Assembly (NCBI GenBank): GCA_965364735.1
Contig: CBDTYW010000042.1
Location: 1 to 18,685, forward strand
Reading direction: 5' to 3'
Source of the DNA: CBDTYW01 sp965364735
GTDB lineage: Bacteria; Actinomycetota; Nitriliruptoria; Nitriliruptorales; Nitriliruptoraceae
Length of the DNA: 18,685 nucleotides
Numbering within the stretch: the stretch's first letter is position 1; each line of letters starts with the position of its first letter. Of this stretch, positions 1 through 7,686 are shown piece after piece. The translations under genes were made by a program, and so were the position numbers. The notes below the pieces were generated by a model, which worked only from the letters and a program-made list of their open reading frames with translations, had not been told where the DNA came from and did not search any database.

Positions 1-202
1 GTCCGAGACCCAGCGGCTCGCGGCGCGGCTCGCAGGCCTCGACGAGAAGCAGCGAGCTGCCGTCGACTCGCTCACCCAGGGGATCATCAACACCCTGCTG
101 CACCAGCCGACGCTGATGCTGCGCGAGCTCGCCGATCGCGGTGGCGCCGAGCACCATGTGAACCTGCTGCGCGAGCTCTTCGACCTCGCCGACGAGGACT
201 GA
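1..202 (+). CDS. hemA: Glutamyl-tRNA reductase, C-terminal end (partial)
   Basis: The window opens inside this gene; the last 66 codons are present and end in TGA at 200-202. The visible part is an alpha-helical C-terminus with a segment reading L-T-Q-G-I-I-N-T-L-L-H-Q-P-T, which matches the dimerisation domain of glutamyl-tRNA reductase (family pattern: helix, N-K-L-L-H-x-P-T). In the family this enzyme reduces glutamyl-tRNA to glutamate-1-semialdehyde, the first committed step of C5 tetrapyrrole synthesis in the cytoplasm. The catalytic and NADPH-binding domains lie outside the window. hemC follows after a single base, so the two are surely co-transcribed, which supports the assignment. The identification rests on a short segment plus context. 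Confidence 0.85.
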   Translation, partial: SETQRLAARLAGLDEKQRAAVDSLTQGIINTLLHQPTLMLRELADRGGAEHHVNLLRELFDLADED

Positions 203-203
203 C

Positions 204-1211
204 GTGAGCACCGACGTCACCCGCCCGTCCTGGGCGCCCGACCCGTCCAACCGTGCGCCGTGGCGCATCGCGACCCGTCGCTCGACCCTGGCCACGACGC
301 AGGCCGGCCAGACCGGCGCGGCGCTGTCGGAGAAGTCCGGCCGCCCGTACGTGCTCGTCCCGATGACGACGACGGGCGATGATCACCCGGACCGCGCCAT
401 CGAGGCGTTCGACGTCAAGGGCCTGTTCGTCGACTCCGTCCGACAGGCCGTGCTCAACGGTGACTGCGACTTCGTCGTGCACTCCTACAAGGACCTGCCG
501 ACCGAGCCGGTCGACGGGCTCACCATCGCTGCGGTCCCGGCCCGCGTCGATCCCCGCGACGTGCTGGTCTCGCGCGACGGCTGGTTCCTCCGGACGATCC
601 CGCGCGGCGGCGCCGGCAAGATGATCGGCACCTCCTCGGCCCGCCGGCGTGCCCAGCTGCTGAAGTGGCGCCGCGACCTCCAGGTCGTCCCGCTGCGCGG
701 CAACCTCGACACCCGGCTGCGCAAGGTCGCCGAGGGCCAGTACGACGCGATCGTCGTCGCCCTCGCCGGCCTGAAGCGCCTCGGCAACGTCGAGTACGAC
801 CTCACCGCCGCACCGATCGAGCACGGCGAGATGCTGCACGCCCCGGCGCAGGGCGCGCTCGCGATCGAGTGCCGATCCGACGACCTCTCCACGCTCGCGG
901 CGCTCCAGCTCATCCATGACAAGGACACCGCGATCTGCGTCGCGGCTGAGCGGTCCTTGCTGCGCGAGCTCCAGGGCGGCTGCACCGCGCCGATCGGCGC
1001 GCACGCGACGCTGCTCATCGGCGAGGAGGGCCGGCCGCGACCGCTCGAGCTCCTCGGGATGGTGAGCGACATGAACGGCACGGACCTGCTGCGCGCCTCG
1101 CACCACGCAACCGAGAAGCAGGCGGAGCTGCTCGGGCAGACCCTCGCCGCCTCGCTGCTGCAGAGCGGCGGCGACCAGATCCTCGAACGCATCCGCGCCA
1201 AGCAGTCCTGA
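204..1211 (+). CDS. hemC: Porphobilinogen deaminase (hydroxymethylbilane synthase)
   Basis: The 335-residue protein condenses four porphobilinogens into hydroxymethylbilane in the cytoplasm. It has the substrate and catalytic loop V-H-S-Y-K-D-L-P at residues 92-99, with D97 as the catalytic aspartate. It also has the arginine-rich I-G-T-S-S-A-R-R-R motif at 141-149 and the cofactor loop L-Q-G-G-C at 256-260, where C260 carries the dipyrromethane primer. Length is slightly above the family norm of about 310 because of some 18 extra N-terminal residues before R-I-A-T-R. The GTG start lies one base after the hemA stop, in the string TGACGTG. The next gene begins through the identical string, so translational coupling is likely. 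All key residues are intact. Confidence 0.97.
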   Translation: MSTDVTRPSWAPDPSNRAPWRIATRRSTLATTQAGQTGAALSEKSGRPYVLVPMTTTGDDHPDRAIEAFDVKGLFVDSVRQAVLNGDCDFVVHSYKDLPTEPVDGLTIAAVPARVDPRDVLVSRDGWFLRTIPRGGAGKMIGTSSARRRAQLLKWRRDLQVVPLRGNLDTRLRKVAEGQYDAIVVALAGLKRLGNVEYDLTAAPIEHGEMLHAPAQGALAIECRSDDLSTLAALQLIHDKDTAICVAAERSLLRELQGGCTAPIGAHATLLIGEEGRPRPLELLGMVSDMNGTDLLRASHHATEKQAELLGQTLAASLLQSGGDQILERIRAKQS

Positions 1212-1212
1212 C

Positions 1213-2784
1213 GTGCGCAGCGACGATCTCGCAGCAGCGCTCGGCGGGCTCGGCGGGATGCCCGGCGTGCCCGGCACCGTCTACCTCGTCGGCGGCGGCC
1301 CCGGAGACCCCGGCTTCATGACCTTGCGCGCGGCGACGCTGCTGGCCTCGGCCGACGTCGTCTGCCACGACCGGCTCTCTCCGATCGAGGGCCTCGACCT
1401 CGTCCCCGAGGGCGCCGAGATCGTGATGGTCGGCAAGCGCTACGCCGAGGTCGGGATGACGCGTGCCGCGGTCGACGCGCTCATGGCCGACCGCGCCGCG
1501 TCCGGCAAGGTCGTCGTCCGGCTCAAGGGCGGCGACCCGTACGTCTTCGGTCGCGGTGGCGAGGAGGCCGAGTCGCTGCGCCTCGCCGGCATCCCCTTCG
1601 AGGTCGTCCACGGGGTCACCTCCGCGATCGCCGCCCCCGGCTCTGCGGGGATCCCCGTGACCCACCGCGGGGTCGCGGCCGGGTTCGCGGTCATCACCGG
1701 ACACGAGGACCCGAACAAGCCCGCCGGCCACATCGACTACACGACCCTCGGCCGGTTCCCGGGGACGCTGCTGTTCCTGATGGGCGTGAACCACCTGCGC
1801 GACATCACCCGCAACCTGCTCGATCACGGCAAGGCCCCGGACCTGCCCGTGGCGCTCGTGCGCTGGGGCTCGACGCCCCGTCAGGAGGTCCTTCGCGGGA
1901 CGCTCGCGACCATCGCCGACGAGGTCGAGCGCGTCGGGTTCAGCTCGCCGGCCGTGACGGTCGTCGGGGACGTCGCAGGCCTGGGCGACGTGCTCGACTG
2001 GCGGTCACGTCGACCGCTTGAGGGCGTATCGGTGCTGGTGCCGCGCACCCGCCAGCAGGCGTCTGCGCTGTCGATGCGGATCCGAACCCTCGGCGGGGCG
2101 CCCGTCGAGGCGCCGACCATCACCGTCGAGGACGGCGACGTCGCCGGGCTGCGTCGCCGGCTGCGCAACATGGCGCTCGGGGCCTATCAAGGTGTCTGCC
2201 TGACCTCGCCGAACGGTGCTCGTGCCGTTGCTGCGGCGCTGGACGCCGAAGGCCTCGACGCGCGGGCGTTCGCGCCCTCCGGGATCATCGCGTGCGTCGG
2301 CCCGGGCACCGAGGCTGCGCTCTACGAGGAGCTCCGGATCCGTGCGGACCTGCTGCCGGAGACGTTCACGTCGGAGGGCCTCGCGGCGGTGTTCCCCGCG
2401 CCCACGAGCGACGACGACCGCCCCGTCCTGCTGCCGCGCGCCGACATCGCGACGCCCATGCTCGCAGACGGTCTGCTCGCCATGGGCCATCGCATCGACG
2501 CCGTCGACGCCTACGTCACGGGTCGGCCGGACGCGCTCGATCCCGACGTCGTCGCCCGGCTCGCCGACGGCGGCATCGACCTGATCGCGTTCGCGTCGTC
2601 CTCGACGGTGCGCAACTTCGTCGCGCTGATGGGCGACCGGCCGTGGTCCGGGAAGGTCGTCTCGATCGGCCCCGTCACGTCGGCAACCTGCAGGGAGCTC
2701 GGCCTCGAGGTCGCGGTCGAGGCGGACCCCCACGATCTCAACGGGCTGACCGCTGCGCTGATCGCTGCCGCAGGGCGTGACTAG
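1213..2784 (+). CDS. cobA-hemD: Fused uroporphyrinogen-III C-methyltransferase / uroporphyrinogen-III synthase
   Basis: A 523-residue two-domain protein. Residues about 20-265 are a SAM-dependent uroporphyrinogen-III methyltransferase (CobA/SumT), with the glycine loop G-G-G-P-G-D-P-G at 27-34 and R-L-K-G-G-D-P at 103-109 followed by V-F-G-R-G-G-E-E. Residues about 270-523 are a HemD-type synthase, seen in V-L-V-P-R-T-R, C-L-T-S-P-N-G-A, F-A-S-S-S-T-V and the closing D-P-H-D-L-N-G-L. HemD closes hydroxymethylbilane to uroporphyrinogen III. CobA methylates this to precorrin-2, so the fusion sits at the haem versus sirohaem/B12 branch point. GTG at 1213 is chosen because it lies one base after the hemC stop; ATG at 1258 is an alternative that would still keep the SAM loop. 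Such fusions are known in Actinomycetota and Firmicutes. Confidence 0.95.
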   Translation: MRSDDLAAALGGLGGMPGVPGTVYLVGGGPGDPGFMTLRAATLLASADVVCHDRLSPIEGLDLVPEGAEIVMVGKRYAEVGMTRAAVDALMADRAASGKVVVRLKGGDPYVFGRGGEEAESLRLAGIPFEVVHGVTSAIAAPGSAGIPVTHRGVAAGFAVITGHEDPNKPAGHIDYTTLGRFPGTLLFLMGVNHLRDITRNLLDHGKAPDLPVALVRWGSTPRQEVLRGTLATIADEVERVGFSSPAVTVVGDVAGLGDVLDWRSRRPLEGVSVLVPRTRQQASALSMRIRTLGGAPVEAPTITVEDGDVAGLRRRLRNMALGAYQGVCLTSPNGARAVAAALDAEGLDARAFAPSGIIACVGPGTEAALYEELRIRADLLPETFTSEGLAAVFPAPTSDDDRPVLLPRADIATPMLADGLLAMGHRIDAVDAYVTGRPDALDPDVVARLADGGIDLIAFASSSTVRNFVALMGDRPWSGKVVSIGPVTSATCRELGLEVAVEADPHDLNGLTAALIAAAGRD

Positions 2785-2814
2785 GCTCGCCGCACGACTG
2801 CGCGAGGAAGCTGC

Positions 2815-4071
2815 ATGAAGGCCAAGCTGTACGGCAAGCCGTACATCGGCGTCGCCCTGCGGATGCTGGACCGCTACAAGGACGATGCCGCCGACCAGCA
2901 CGCGGCGGCCATCGGGTTCTTCGGCTTCCTGTCGCTGTTCCCGCTGCTGCTGCTCGCGGTCGCGGCGGCCTCCATGTTCCTCAGCGAGTCGCTGAAGGTC
3001 GAGGTCGTTCAGGCGATCATCGACGCGATCCCCGGGTTCGGCGACGCCTTCGCGTCCGGCGACGGCGGGTCGCCGGTCGCCTCGATCATCGACTCGCTCG
3101 AGGAGAACGCCGGCGCGGTCGGCCTCGTCGGCGCCGTGTCGCTGCTCGTCACCGGCCTCAAGGTCATCAACTCCGCGAACGTCGCGACGCTCCAGGTCTT
3201 CCACGTGGACGTGAAGGCGAAGGGCTTCATGCTCCGCCTCCGTCAGCTGTTCGCGCTGGTCGCGCTCGGCATCCTCGCGATCCTCGGTGTGGCTGCGGCA
3301 GGCTTCGTCGGAGCCGCGGCGACCATCGCGTCCGAGGCGGCGGGAGGTCTTGTGGGCGGGGGCGATGCGGCCAACGGGGCGCTGCAGCTCGGTGTGACGG
3401 TCGCCGGGTACGCCGGCTCGATCGCCGCGGACCTGTTGTTGTTCCTCTTCTCCTTCAAGCTGCTCAGCTACGGCAAGGGGCCGCGGTTCCGCCAGCTCAT
3501 CCCGGGCGCGATGCTCGCCGCCGTCGGCTGGACGGCGCTCAAGCTGTTCGGAGCGACGTACGTGACGTCGCAGATCTCGAAGACCAACGCGTCGGTCGGG
3601 GCGCTCGGCGGCGTCGTCGGGCTGATGCTGCTGCTCTACCTGGCGGGGCGCGTCTACATGTACGGCGCGGAGCTGACCTCCGTCGTCCGGCGCCCCGGCG
3701 CAGACCTCGCCGACCGGTACGACAACGTGACCTACGAGGGCGAGGACCCGGACGTCCTGCCGCAGCGCGGACGTGACCAGTGGCTCGCCAGCCACGAGCT
3801 CGTCGTGGAGCCGGTCCGAGGTCGGACGCGGGCACACGCGTTCTACCGCTCCGACGCCCCGACCCTGGAGGCGCCGGGCGCGGGCGCGGACGCGAAGGTC
3901 ACCGCCGAGTACGTGGCGCAGCAGGTCAGGATCGCCGAGGCCCGCTCGGCCGGCGTCCCGCGCGGCACGGACGTGAAGCAGGCGGCGTCGCTCGCGCTCA
4001 CCGCCGCAGGCGCAGGGGTGCTCGCCGCGAAGCTCCTCAGCGCGGGGCGTCGGTCGTCCGGTTCTTCGTGA
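2815..4071 (+). CDS. YihY/BrkB-family inner-membrane protein
   Basis: A 418-residue protein with about six membrane helices (near residues 34-56, 100-122, 143-168, 192-217, 228-250 and 260-285). It shows two family hallmarks: an N-terminal A-D-Q-H-A-A-A-I-G-F-F-G-F-L-S-L-F-P segment entering helix 1, and Y-G-A-E-L at 283-287 after the last helix. The remaining 130 residues form a hydrophilic, Ala/Arg-rich tail, probably cytosolic, longer than in many relatives. The family's molecular function is not established; old names such as ribonuclease BN are known to be wrong. A clear ribosome site, GAGGAAG at 2804-2810, precedes the ATG by four bases. It lies 30 bp after cobA-hemD and overlaps the next gene by four bases, so it is probably in the haem operon without an obvious role in it. 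Confidence 0.9.
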   Translation: MKAKLYGKPYIGVALRMLDRYKDDAADQHAAAIGFFGFLSLFPLLLLAVAAASMFLSESLKVEVVQAIIDAIPGFGDAFASGDGGSPVASIIDSLEENAGAVGLVGAVSLLVTGLKVINSANVATLQVFHVDVKAKGFMLRLRQLFALVALGILAILGVAAAGFVGAAATIASEAAGGLVGGGDAANGALQLGVTVAGYAGSIAADLLLFLFSFKLLSYGKGPRFRQLIPGAMLAAVGWTALKLFGATYVTSQISKTNASVGALGGVVGLMLLLYLAGRVYMYGAELTSVVRRPGADLADRYDNVTYEGEDPDVLPQRGRDQWLASHELVVEPVRGRTRAHAFYRSDAPTLEAPGAGADAKVTAEYVAQQVRIAEARSAGVPRGTDVKQAASLALTAAGAGVLAAKLLSAGRRSSGSS

Positions 4072-4802
4072 CGCGCGATGTTGCTCCCGGGTGGACGCGT
4101 GAGGTCCCGCTGGCGCACCGTGGGCTGCACGACGACGAGGTTCCGGAGAACTCGCTCGCGGCGTTCGATGCCGCGGCGGCCGCCGGGTACGGGATCGAGC
4201 TCGACGCGCGTCTCACCGTCGACGGGCGCATCGTGGTCGTGCACGACGACGACCTCACCCGCCTGACCGGCTCGGCCGGCTCCGTGGCGCGGATGACGCT
4301 GGCGGACGTCTGCGCCCGCACGCTCGGACAGACGGACGAGAGGATCCCGTCGCTCGTCGAGGCGCTCGAGGTCGTCGCGGGGCGTGTGCCGATCATGGTC
4401 GAGGTCAAGAAGCAGACCCGTCACGACCGCGGCGTCGAGACGGCGGTCGCCAAGACGCTGCACGGCTTCCCGGACGTCGAGCGCTGCATCGCCTCCTTCA
4501 ACCCCACCGTCCTCGCCTGGTTCCGCACCCACGTCCCGCACGAGCTCCGGGTCCAGACGATCGCCCCGGTCTCGTCACGGTGGCGTCGGCTCGCGGACAG
4601 CCTCATCCTGCGTGCCCTCGACAGCGCCCGGACTCGCCCGGGGGGCCTGTCGATCCCGATCGGCGACGTCGGCGGGAGCATCGTCGCGGACACCATCGCG
4701 TCAGGTCGCCCCGTCTGGACGTGGACGGTCCGCACCGACATCGACCTCGCCGCGGCCCACCGTGCAGACGTCGTCCCGATCTTCGAGAACGTCCGTCCCT
4801 GA
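4068..4802 (+). CDS. Glycerophosphodiester phosphodiesterase family protein
   Basis: A 244-residue cytosolic protein (no signal peptide) of the GDPD TIM-barrel family, which cleaves glycerophosphodiesters to glycerol-3-phosphate and an alcohol. The family motifs are present: H17-R18, E27-N28-S29 in place of the common E-N-T, E44 and D46 as metal ligands, H59 in V-V-V-H-D-D-D-L, and V-E-V-K further on. Near the end W-T-W-T-V matches the last barrel strand. The usual closing I-I-T-D-x-P is replaced by V-V-P-I-F-E-N-V-R-P. The GTG start forms GTGA with the stop of the YihY gene, a 4-bp overlap typical of coupled translation. The reading frame is open further upstream, but that part is a shadow of the YihY gene. 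The true substrate cannot be told from sequence. Confidence 0.9.
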   Translation: MTRDVAPGWTREVPLAHRGLHDDEVPENSLAAFDAAAAAGYGIELDARLTVDGRIVVVHDDDLTRLTGSAGSVARMTLADVCARTLGQTDERIPSLVEALEVVAGRVPIMVEVKKQTRHDRGVETAVAKTLHGFPDVERCIASFNPTVLAWFRTHVPHELRVQTIAPVSSRWRRLADSLILRALDSARTRPGGLSIPIGDVGGSIVADTIASGRPVWTWTVRTDIDLAAAHRADVVPIFENVRP

Positions 4803-4840
4803 TCGGCGCGCGCGCTTCCCGGCTCGACGGCGTCGGTCGA

Positions 4841-6232
4841 TCAGCGTCGGCCGAGGCGGCGTCGCACCGAAGGGCTCGTGACGCGGGTGACGAAGTCGTT
4901 GACGGCGCGTTCGTAGGAGCGGCGGTCGACGTTCCAGCCCTGGACGTGGCCGGCGCCGGGGACGCGCAGGTAGGTGACGGTGTCGGGGCGCGCCGAGGCG
5001 AGCGCGTCGGAGACCTCGACGGGCACGATGACGTCCGCGTCGCCGTGGATGAGCAGGGTCGGTCGGCTGAACGCCTCGAGGTGGTCGAGGGCGCGCAGCT
5101 CCGCGAAACGGAAGCCGGCCCGACGTCCCGCCACGAACATCGCCGACGGGAGCAGCGCCGGCAGCACTGCGCGAGGGAGCCCACGCTCGCGTGCGGCCCG
5201 GTCGACGACGAGGCTCCAGTCGAGGACCGGCGCGTCGAGGATGATCCCGATGACCTGGCGCGAGTACGGCGACCGTCGGAGGAACTGGGTGACCAGCGCC
5301 CCGCCCATCGACAGCCCGACGAGGAGGATGCGTCGCGCTCCGCGTTGACGTGCGTCGATGACGGCGGCCTCGACGTCCTCCCACTCGGTGGCGCCGAGAT
5401 GCCCACGTCCGTCGACGGAGGGCAGCCCTTCGTGGTCGTCGCGGTAGGAGATGATCGAGGCGCTGAGCCCCCGGTCGAGCATGGGCTGCACCACGCGGAA
5501 CGACTCGTGACGTCGCGCGGCCCGACCGTGGACGCAGATCGCCCAGACGTCGCGATGCGACGTTGCCTCGGCCGGCGTGACGATCCACGTCGGCATGGGC
5601 CCGAGCGGTGATGCGTAGGTCTCGGCGGAGTACGGGTGGCCGAGCAGCGACGGATCGTGTGGCCACGCGTAGGCATCGACGACGGCGTCGCGCGGCTCCG
5701 TGACGTCCAGGGTCCCTGCGAGCACGGTCGCGGGGCGTGTCGCGGGCCCGGCGGTGGCCGCGCGGATGGGTGAGGCGTCGAACGGGGCGTCGTCGGGGTG
5801 CCCTTGGCCAGCGAGCTCCTCCAGCGGGGCACCCTCGCCTCGCGGCGAAGGCGGACGGACCTGATCGTCGTCGTCGGGGTCGAGCGGGTCGAGCCGGAGG
5901 AAGGCCATGTCCGCCTCGACCTCGAGGCCCCAGGTCCCGTCGAGGTGGCCGCCCGGTCCGTCGAGGACGACCTCGATCTCGTCGCCGACGGTGAACGACG
6001 TCGGCTGGTCCTCCTCGCTGCTCACGCTGCGCAGGCGCGCCCCGACGACCATGGCGCGTTCGTGCACGAGCGGATCGCGTGGGGGCACCTTCGCCGGCGG
6101 CTGGATCAGCCGGCTCGCGTAGTACCACGCGGCACCACCACCGGCGACGAGGGTCGTGGCCAACGACCCCAGCCCCACGGCGGCGGCGACCCGGCGGACC
6201 CGGGAGGCAACGGACATGGACGGCTCGGTCAT
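4841..6232 (-). CDS. Membrane-anchored alpha/beta hydrolase
   Basis: A 463-residue protein. Residues about 15-40 form one hydrophobic helix after a basic start, so it is probably membrane-anchored with the body outside the cytosol. A middle region (about 40-210) has no family that I recognise. The C-terminal 250 residues are an alpha/beta hydrolase: nucleophile elbow G-L-S-M-G with S308, a likely acid in H-G-D-A-D near D400, and H429 in G-A-G-H. The S9 peptidase/esterase-like layout suggests an esterase or peptidase, but the substrate is unknown. The ATG at 6232 is preferred over an upstream in-frame start because a TAGCCT hexamer lies seven bases before it, as in leaderless genes. It converges on the GDPD gene with only 38 bp between stops. 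Confidence 0.85.
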   Translation of the reverse strand: MTEPSMSVASRVRRVAAAVGLGSLATTLVAGGGAAWYYASRLIQPPAKVPPRDPLVHERAMVVGARLRSVSSEEDQPTSFTVGDEIEVVLDGPGGHLDGTWGLEVEADMAFLRLDPLDPDDDDQVRPPSPRGEGAPLEELAGQGHPDDAPFDASPIRAATAGPATRPATVLAGTLDVTEPRDAVVDAYAWPHDPSLLGHPYSAETYASPLGPMPTWIVTPAEATSHRDVWAICVHGRAARRHESFRVVQPMLDRGLSASIISYRDDHEGLPSVDGRGHLGATEWEDVEAAVIDARQRGARRILLVGLSMGGALVTQFLRRSPYSRQVIGIILDAPVLDWSLVVDRAARERGLPRAVLPALLPSAMFVAGRRAGFRFAELRALDHLEAFSRPTLLIHGDADVIVPVEVSDALASARPDTVTYLRVPGAGHVQGWNVDRRSYERAVNDFVTRVTSPSVRRRLGRR

Positions 6233-6239
6233 GCGCGCG

Positions 6240-6245
6240 AGGCTA
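6240..6245 (-). promoter_or_regulatory. Possible leaderless -10 element of the hydrolase gene
   Basis: Read on the minus strand the hexamer is TAGCCT, fitting the TANNNT pattern of actinobacterial -10 elements. Seven bases separate it from the ATG at 6232, so transcription would begin at or next to the start codon. There is no Shine-Dalgarno sequence here, as expected for a leaderless mRNA. No consensus -35 is seen; the position where it would fall overlaps the left arm of the inverted repeat at 6265-6303. Confidence 0.4.
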
Positions 6246-6264
6246 GTTCGCGCCTGCCTCGGCT

Positions 6265-6303
6265 GGGTGTCGTCGCGGTCAGCAGGTGAACGCGACGACA
6301 CCC
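6265..6303. repeat. Perfect 13-bp inverted repeat in the divergent hydrolase/hemL region
   Basis: The arm GGGTGTCGTCGCG at 6265-6277 is repeated exactly in reverse complement at 6291-6303, with 13 bases between. It is centred between the two divergent genes, about 55-93 bases before the hemL start. It may be a regulator site acting on both promoters, or a hairpin at the start of a longer hemL transcript. Its length and perfection in an otherwise plain spacer argue against chance. Confidence 0.75.
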
Positions 6304-6311
6304 GGTCAGGG

Positions 6312-6331
6312 CGGCCTACCTTCGGAGGCCG
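6312..6331 (+). promoter_or_regulatory. Small hairpin and possible -10 upstream of hemL
   Basis: CGGCCT at 6312-6317 pairs with AGGCCG at 6326-6331 around an eight-base loop. The same stretch holds TACCTT at 6317-6322, which fits TANNNT and could be the hemL -10, giving a leader of about 29 bases. A matching -35 would fall at about 6294-6299, inside the right arm of the inverted repeat, but it is not close to consensus. The two readings, hairpin and promoter, are alternatives. Confidence 0.3.
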
Positions 6332-6357
6332 AGCCACCTGACGCCCCGAGGCCGCCC

Positions 6358-7665
6358 GTGTCCACGCAACCTGTCACCCCCCAGCCGACCGCCCGTTCCG
6401 AGGCCGCCTTCGCGGACGCTCTCCGGGCGATCCCCGGCGGGGTCAACTCGCCGGTCCGTGCGTTCGGCAGCGTCGGCGGGGTGCCCCGGTTCATGGTCCG
6501 CGGCGAGGGCGCGCACATCATCGACGAGGACGGCAACCGCTACATCGACCTCGTCCAGTCGTGGGGGCCGCTGCCGTTGGGCCATGCGCACCCGAAGATC
6601 GTCGAGGCCGCCCAGGCTGCGGCCGCCAACGGCTCCACGTTCGGGGCGCCGACCCGCGCCGAGGTGACGTTGGCCGAGAAGATCATCGAGGCCGTGCCGT
6701 CCGTCGAGCAGGTCCGCCTCGTCAACTCCGGGACGGAGGCGTCGATGACCGCGGTCCGGCTGGCGCGCGGCTTCACCGGGCGCAACAAGATCCTGAAGTT
6801 CGTCGGCCACTACCACGGCCATGTCGACTCGCTGCTCGTCGCCGCGGGCTCCGGCGTGGCGACGCTGGGAATCCCCGGCACGCCCGGCGTCACGCCGGGA
6901 ACCGTCGCCGACACGATCCTCGCGCCGTGGAACGACATCGCCGCGCTCGACGCCGTCATCGCGGCCCACGGCGACGATCTCGCCGCGATCCTCTGCGAGC
7001 CGATCCCGGCGAACATGAACCTGGTTCCTGCCGTCGAGGGCTTCCTCGCCGTGCTGCGTGACCGCGCCACGAAGTGCGGGGCGCTGCTGGTGTTCGACGA
7101 GGTGATCTCCGGATTCCGGGTCTCGCTCGGCGGAGCACAGGCGTCCTACGCCGTCACCCCGGACCTGACCGTCATGGGCAAGGTCATCGGTGGCGGCTAC
7201 CCGCTCGCGGCGTTCGGCGGTCGCCGCGACGTGATGCAGCACCTCGCCCCGGTCGGTCCCGTCTACCAGGCAGGGACCCTCAGCGGGAACCCCGTCGCCG
7301 TCGCCGCGGGCACCGCGCAGCTCGACCTGCTCACCCCCGCGGTCTACAGCCAGCTCGGCCACGTCGCGAAGCGGCTCGTCGACGGCTTCGCGAAGGCGCT
7401 GACGGAAGCCGGCCACGACGTCATCGTCCGTCGGGTCCTCACCCTCTCCGGCATCGCCTTCGCCAAGGAGCCCGCGTCGGACTTCGCCGAGATGCAGCAG
7501 GCTGACCACGAGACGTACTCGCGGTTCTTCCACGCGATGCTCGAGCGGGGTGTGTACATGGCCCCTTCCGGCTACGAGGTCATCTTCGCCGCGACCGTGC
7601 ACACCGACGCGGTCATCGACGAGGTGATCGAGAAGGCCCACGACGCCGCGCTCGCCATCGCCTGA
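6358..7665 (+). CDS. hemL: Glutamate-1-semialdehyde 2,1-aminomutase
   Basis: A 435-residue PLP enzyme converting glutamate-1-semialdehyde to 5-aminolevulinate, the step directly after HemA; it acts in the cytoplasm as a dimer. The PLP lysine is K275 in V-M-G-K-V-I-G-G-G-Y-P, and D247 in V-F-D-E-V-I-S-G-F-R contacts the cofactor ring. N-S-G-T-E-A-S-M, F-V-G-H-Y-H-G-H and A-G-T-L-S-G-N-P are all family signatures. Length matches the usual 425-435. The GTG at 6358 is chosen by fit to family length; the frame is open to 6286, but that would add a proline-rich extension unlike the family. No strong ribosome site is visible. The gene is separated from hemA/C/D by three genes, one of them on the opposite strand. 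Confidence 0.96.
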   Translation: MSTQPVTPQPTARSEAAFADALRAIPGGVNSPVRAFGSVGGVPRFMVRGEGAHIIDEDGNRYIDLVQSWGPLPLGHAHPKIVEAAQAAAANGSTFGAPTRAEVTLAEKIIEAVPSVEQVRLVNSGTEASMTAVRLARGFTGRNKILKFVGHYHGHVDSLLVAAGSGVATLGIPGTPGVTPGTVADTILAPWNDIAALDAVIAAHGDDLAAILCEPIPANMNLVPAVEGFLAVLRDRATKCGALLVFDEVISGFRVSLGGAQASYAVTPDLTVMGKVIGGGYPLAAFGGRRDVMQHLAPVGPVYQAGTLSGNPVAVAAGTAQLDLLTPAVYSQLGHVAKRLVDGFAKALTEAGHDVIVRRVLTLSGIAFAKEPASDFAEMQQADHETYSRFFHAMLERGVYMAPSGYEVIFAATVHTDAVIDEVIEKAHDAALAIA

Positions 7666-7686
7666 TTCGGCGGCGGTCCTTGCGGG

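Noticed and set aside
2005..3837. 610-codon minus-strand open frame
   Set aside because: It is antisense to cobA-hemD and the YihY gene and is rich in Arg, Asp and Gln as expected from GC-rich complementary frames. No motif was found.
4803..4840. Bidirectional terminator between the convergent GDPD and hydrolase genes
   Set aside because: The 38 bases contain an alternating GC run but no stem-loop of convincing length.
4580..5611. 343-codon plus-strand open frame across the GDPD/hydrolase junction
   Set aside because: It starts inside the GDPD gene in another frame and then runs antisense to the alpha/beta hydrolase, whose catalytic motifs are clear.
6286..6357. Upstream start for hemL
   Set aside because: GTG at 6286 would add 24 proline-rich residues not seen in the family and would start inside the 13-bp inverted repeat.
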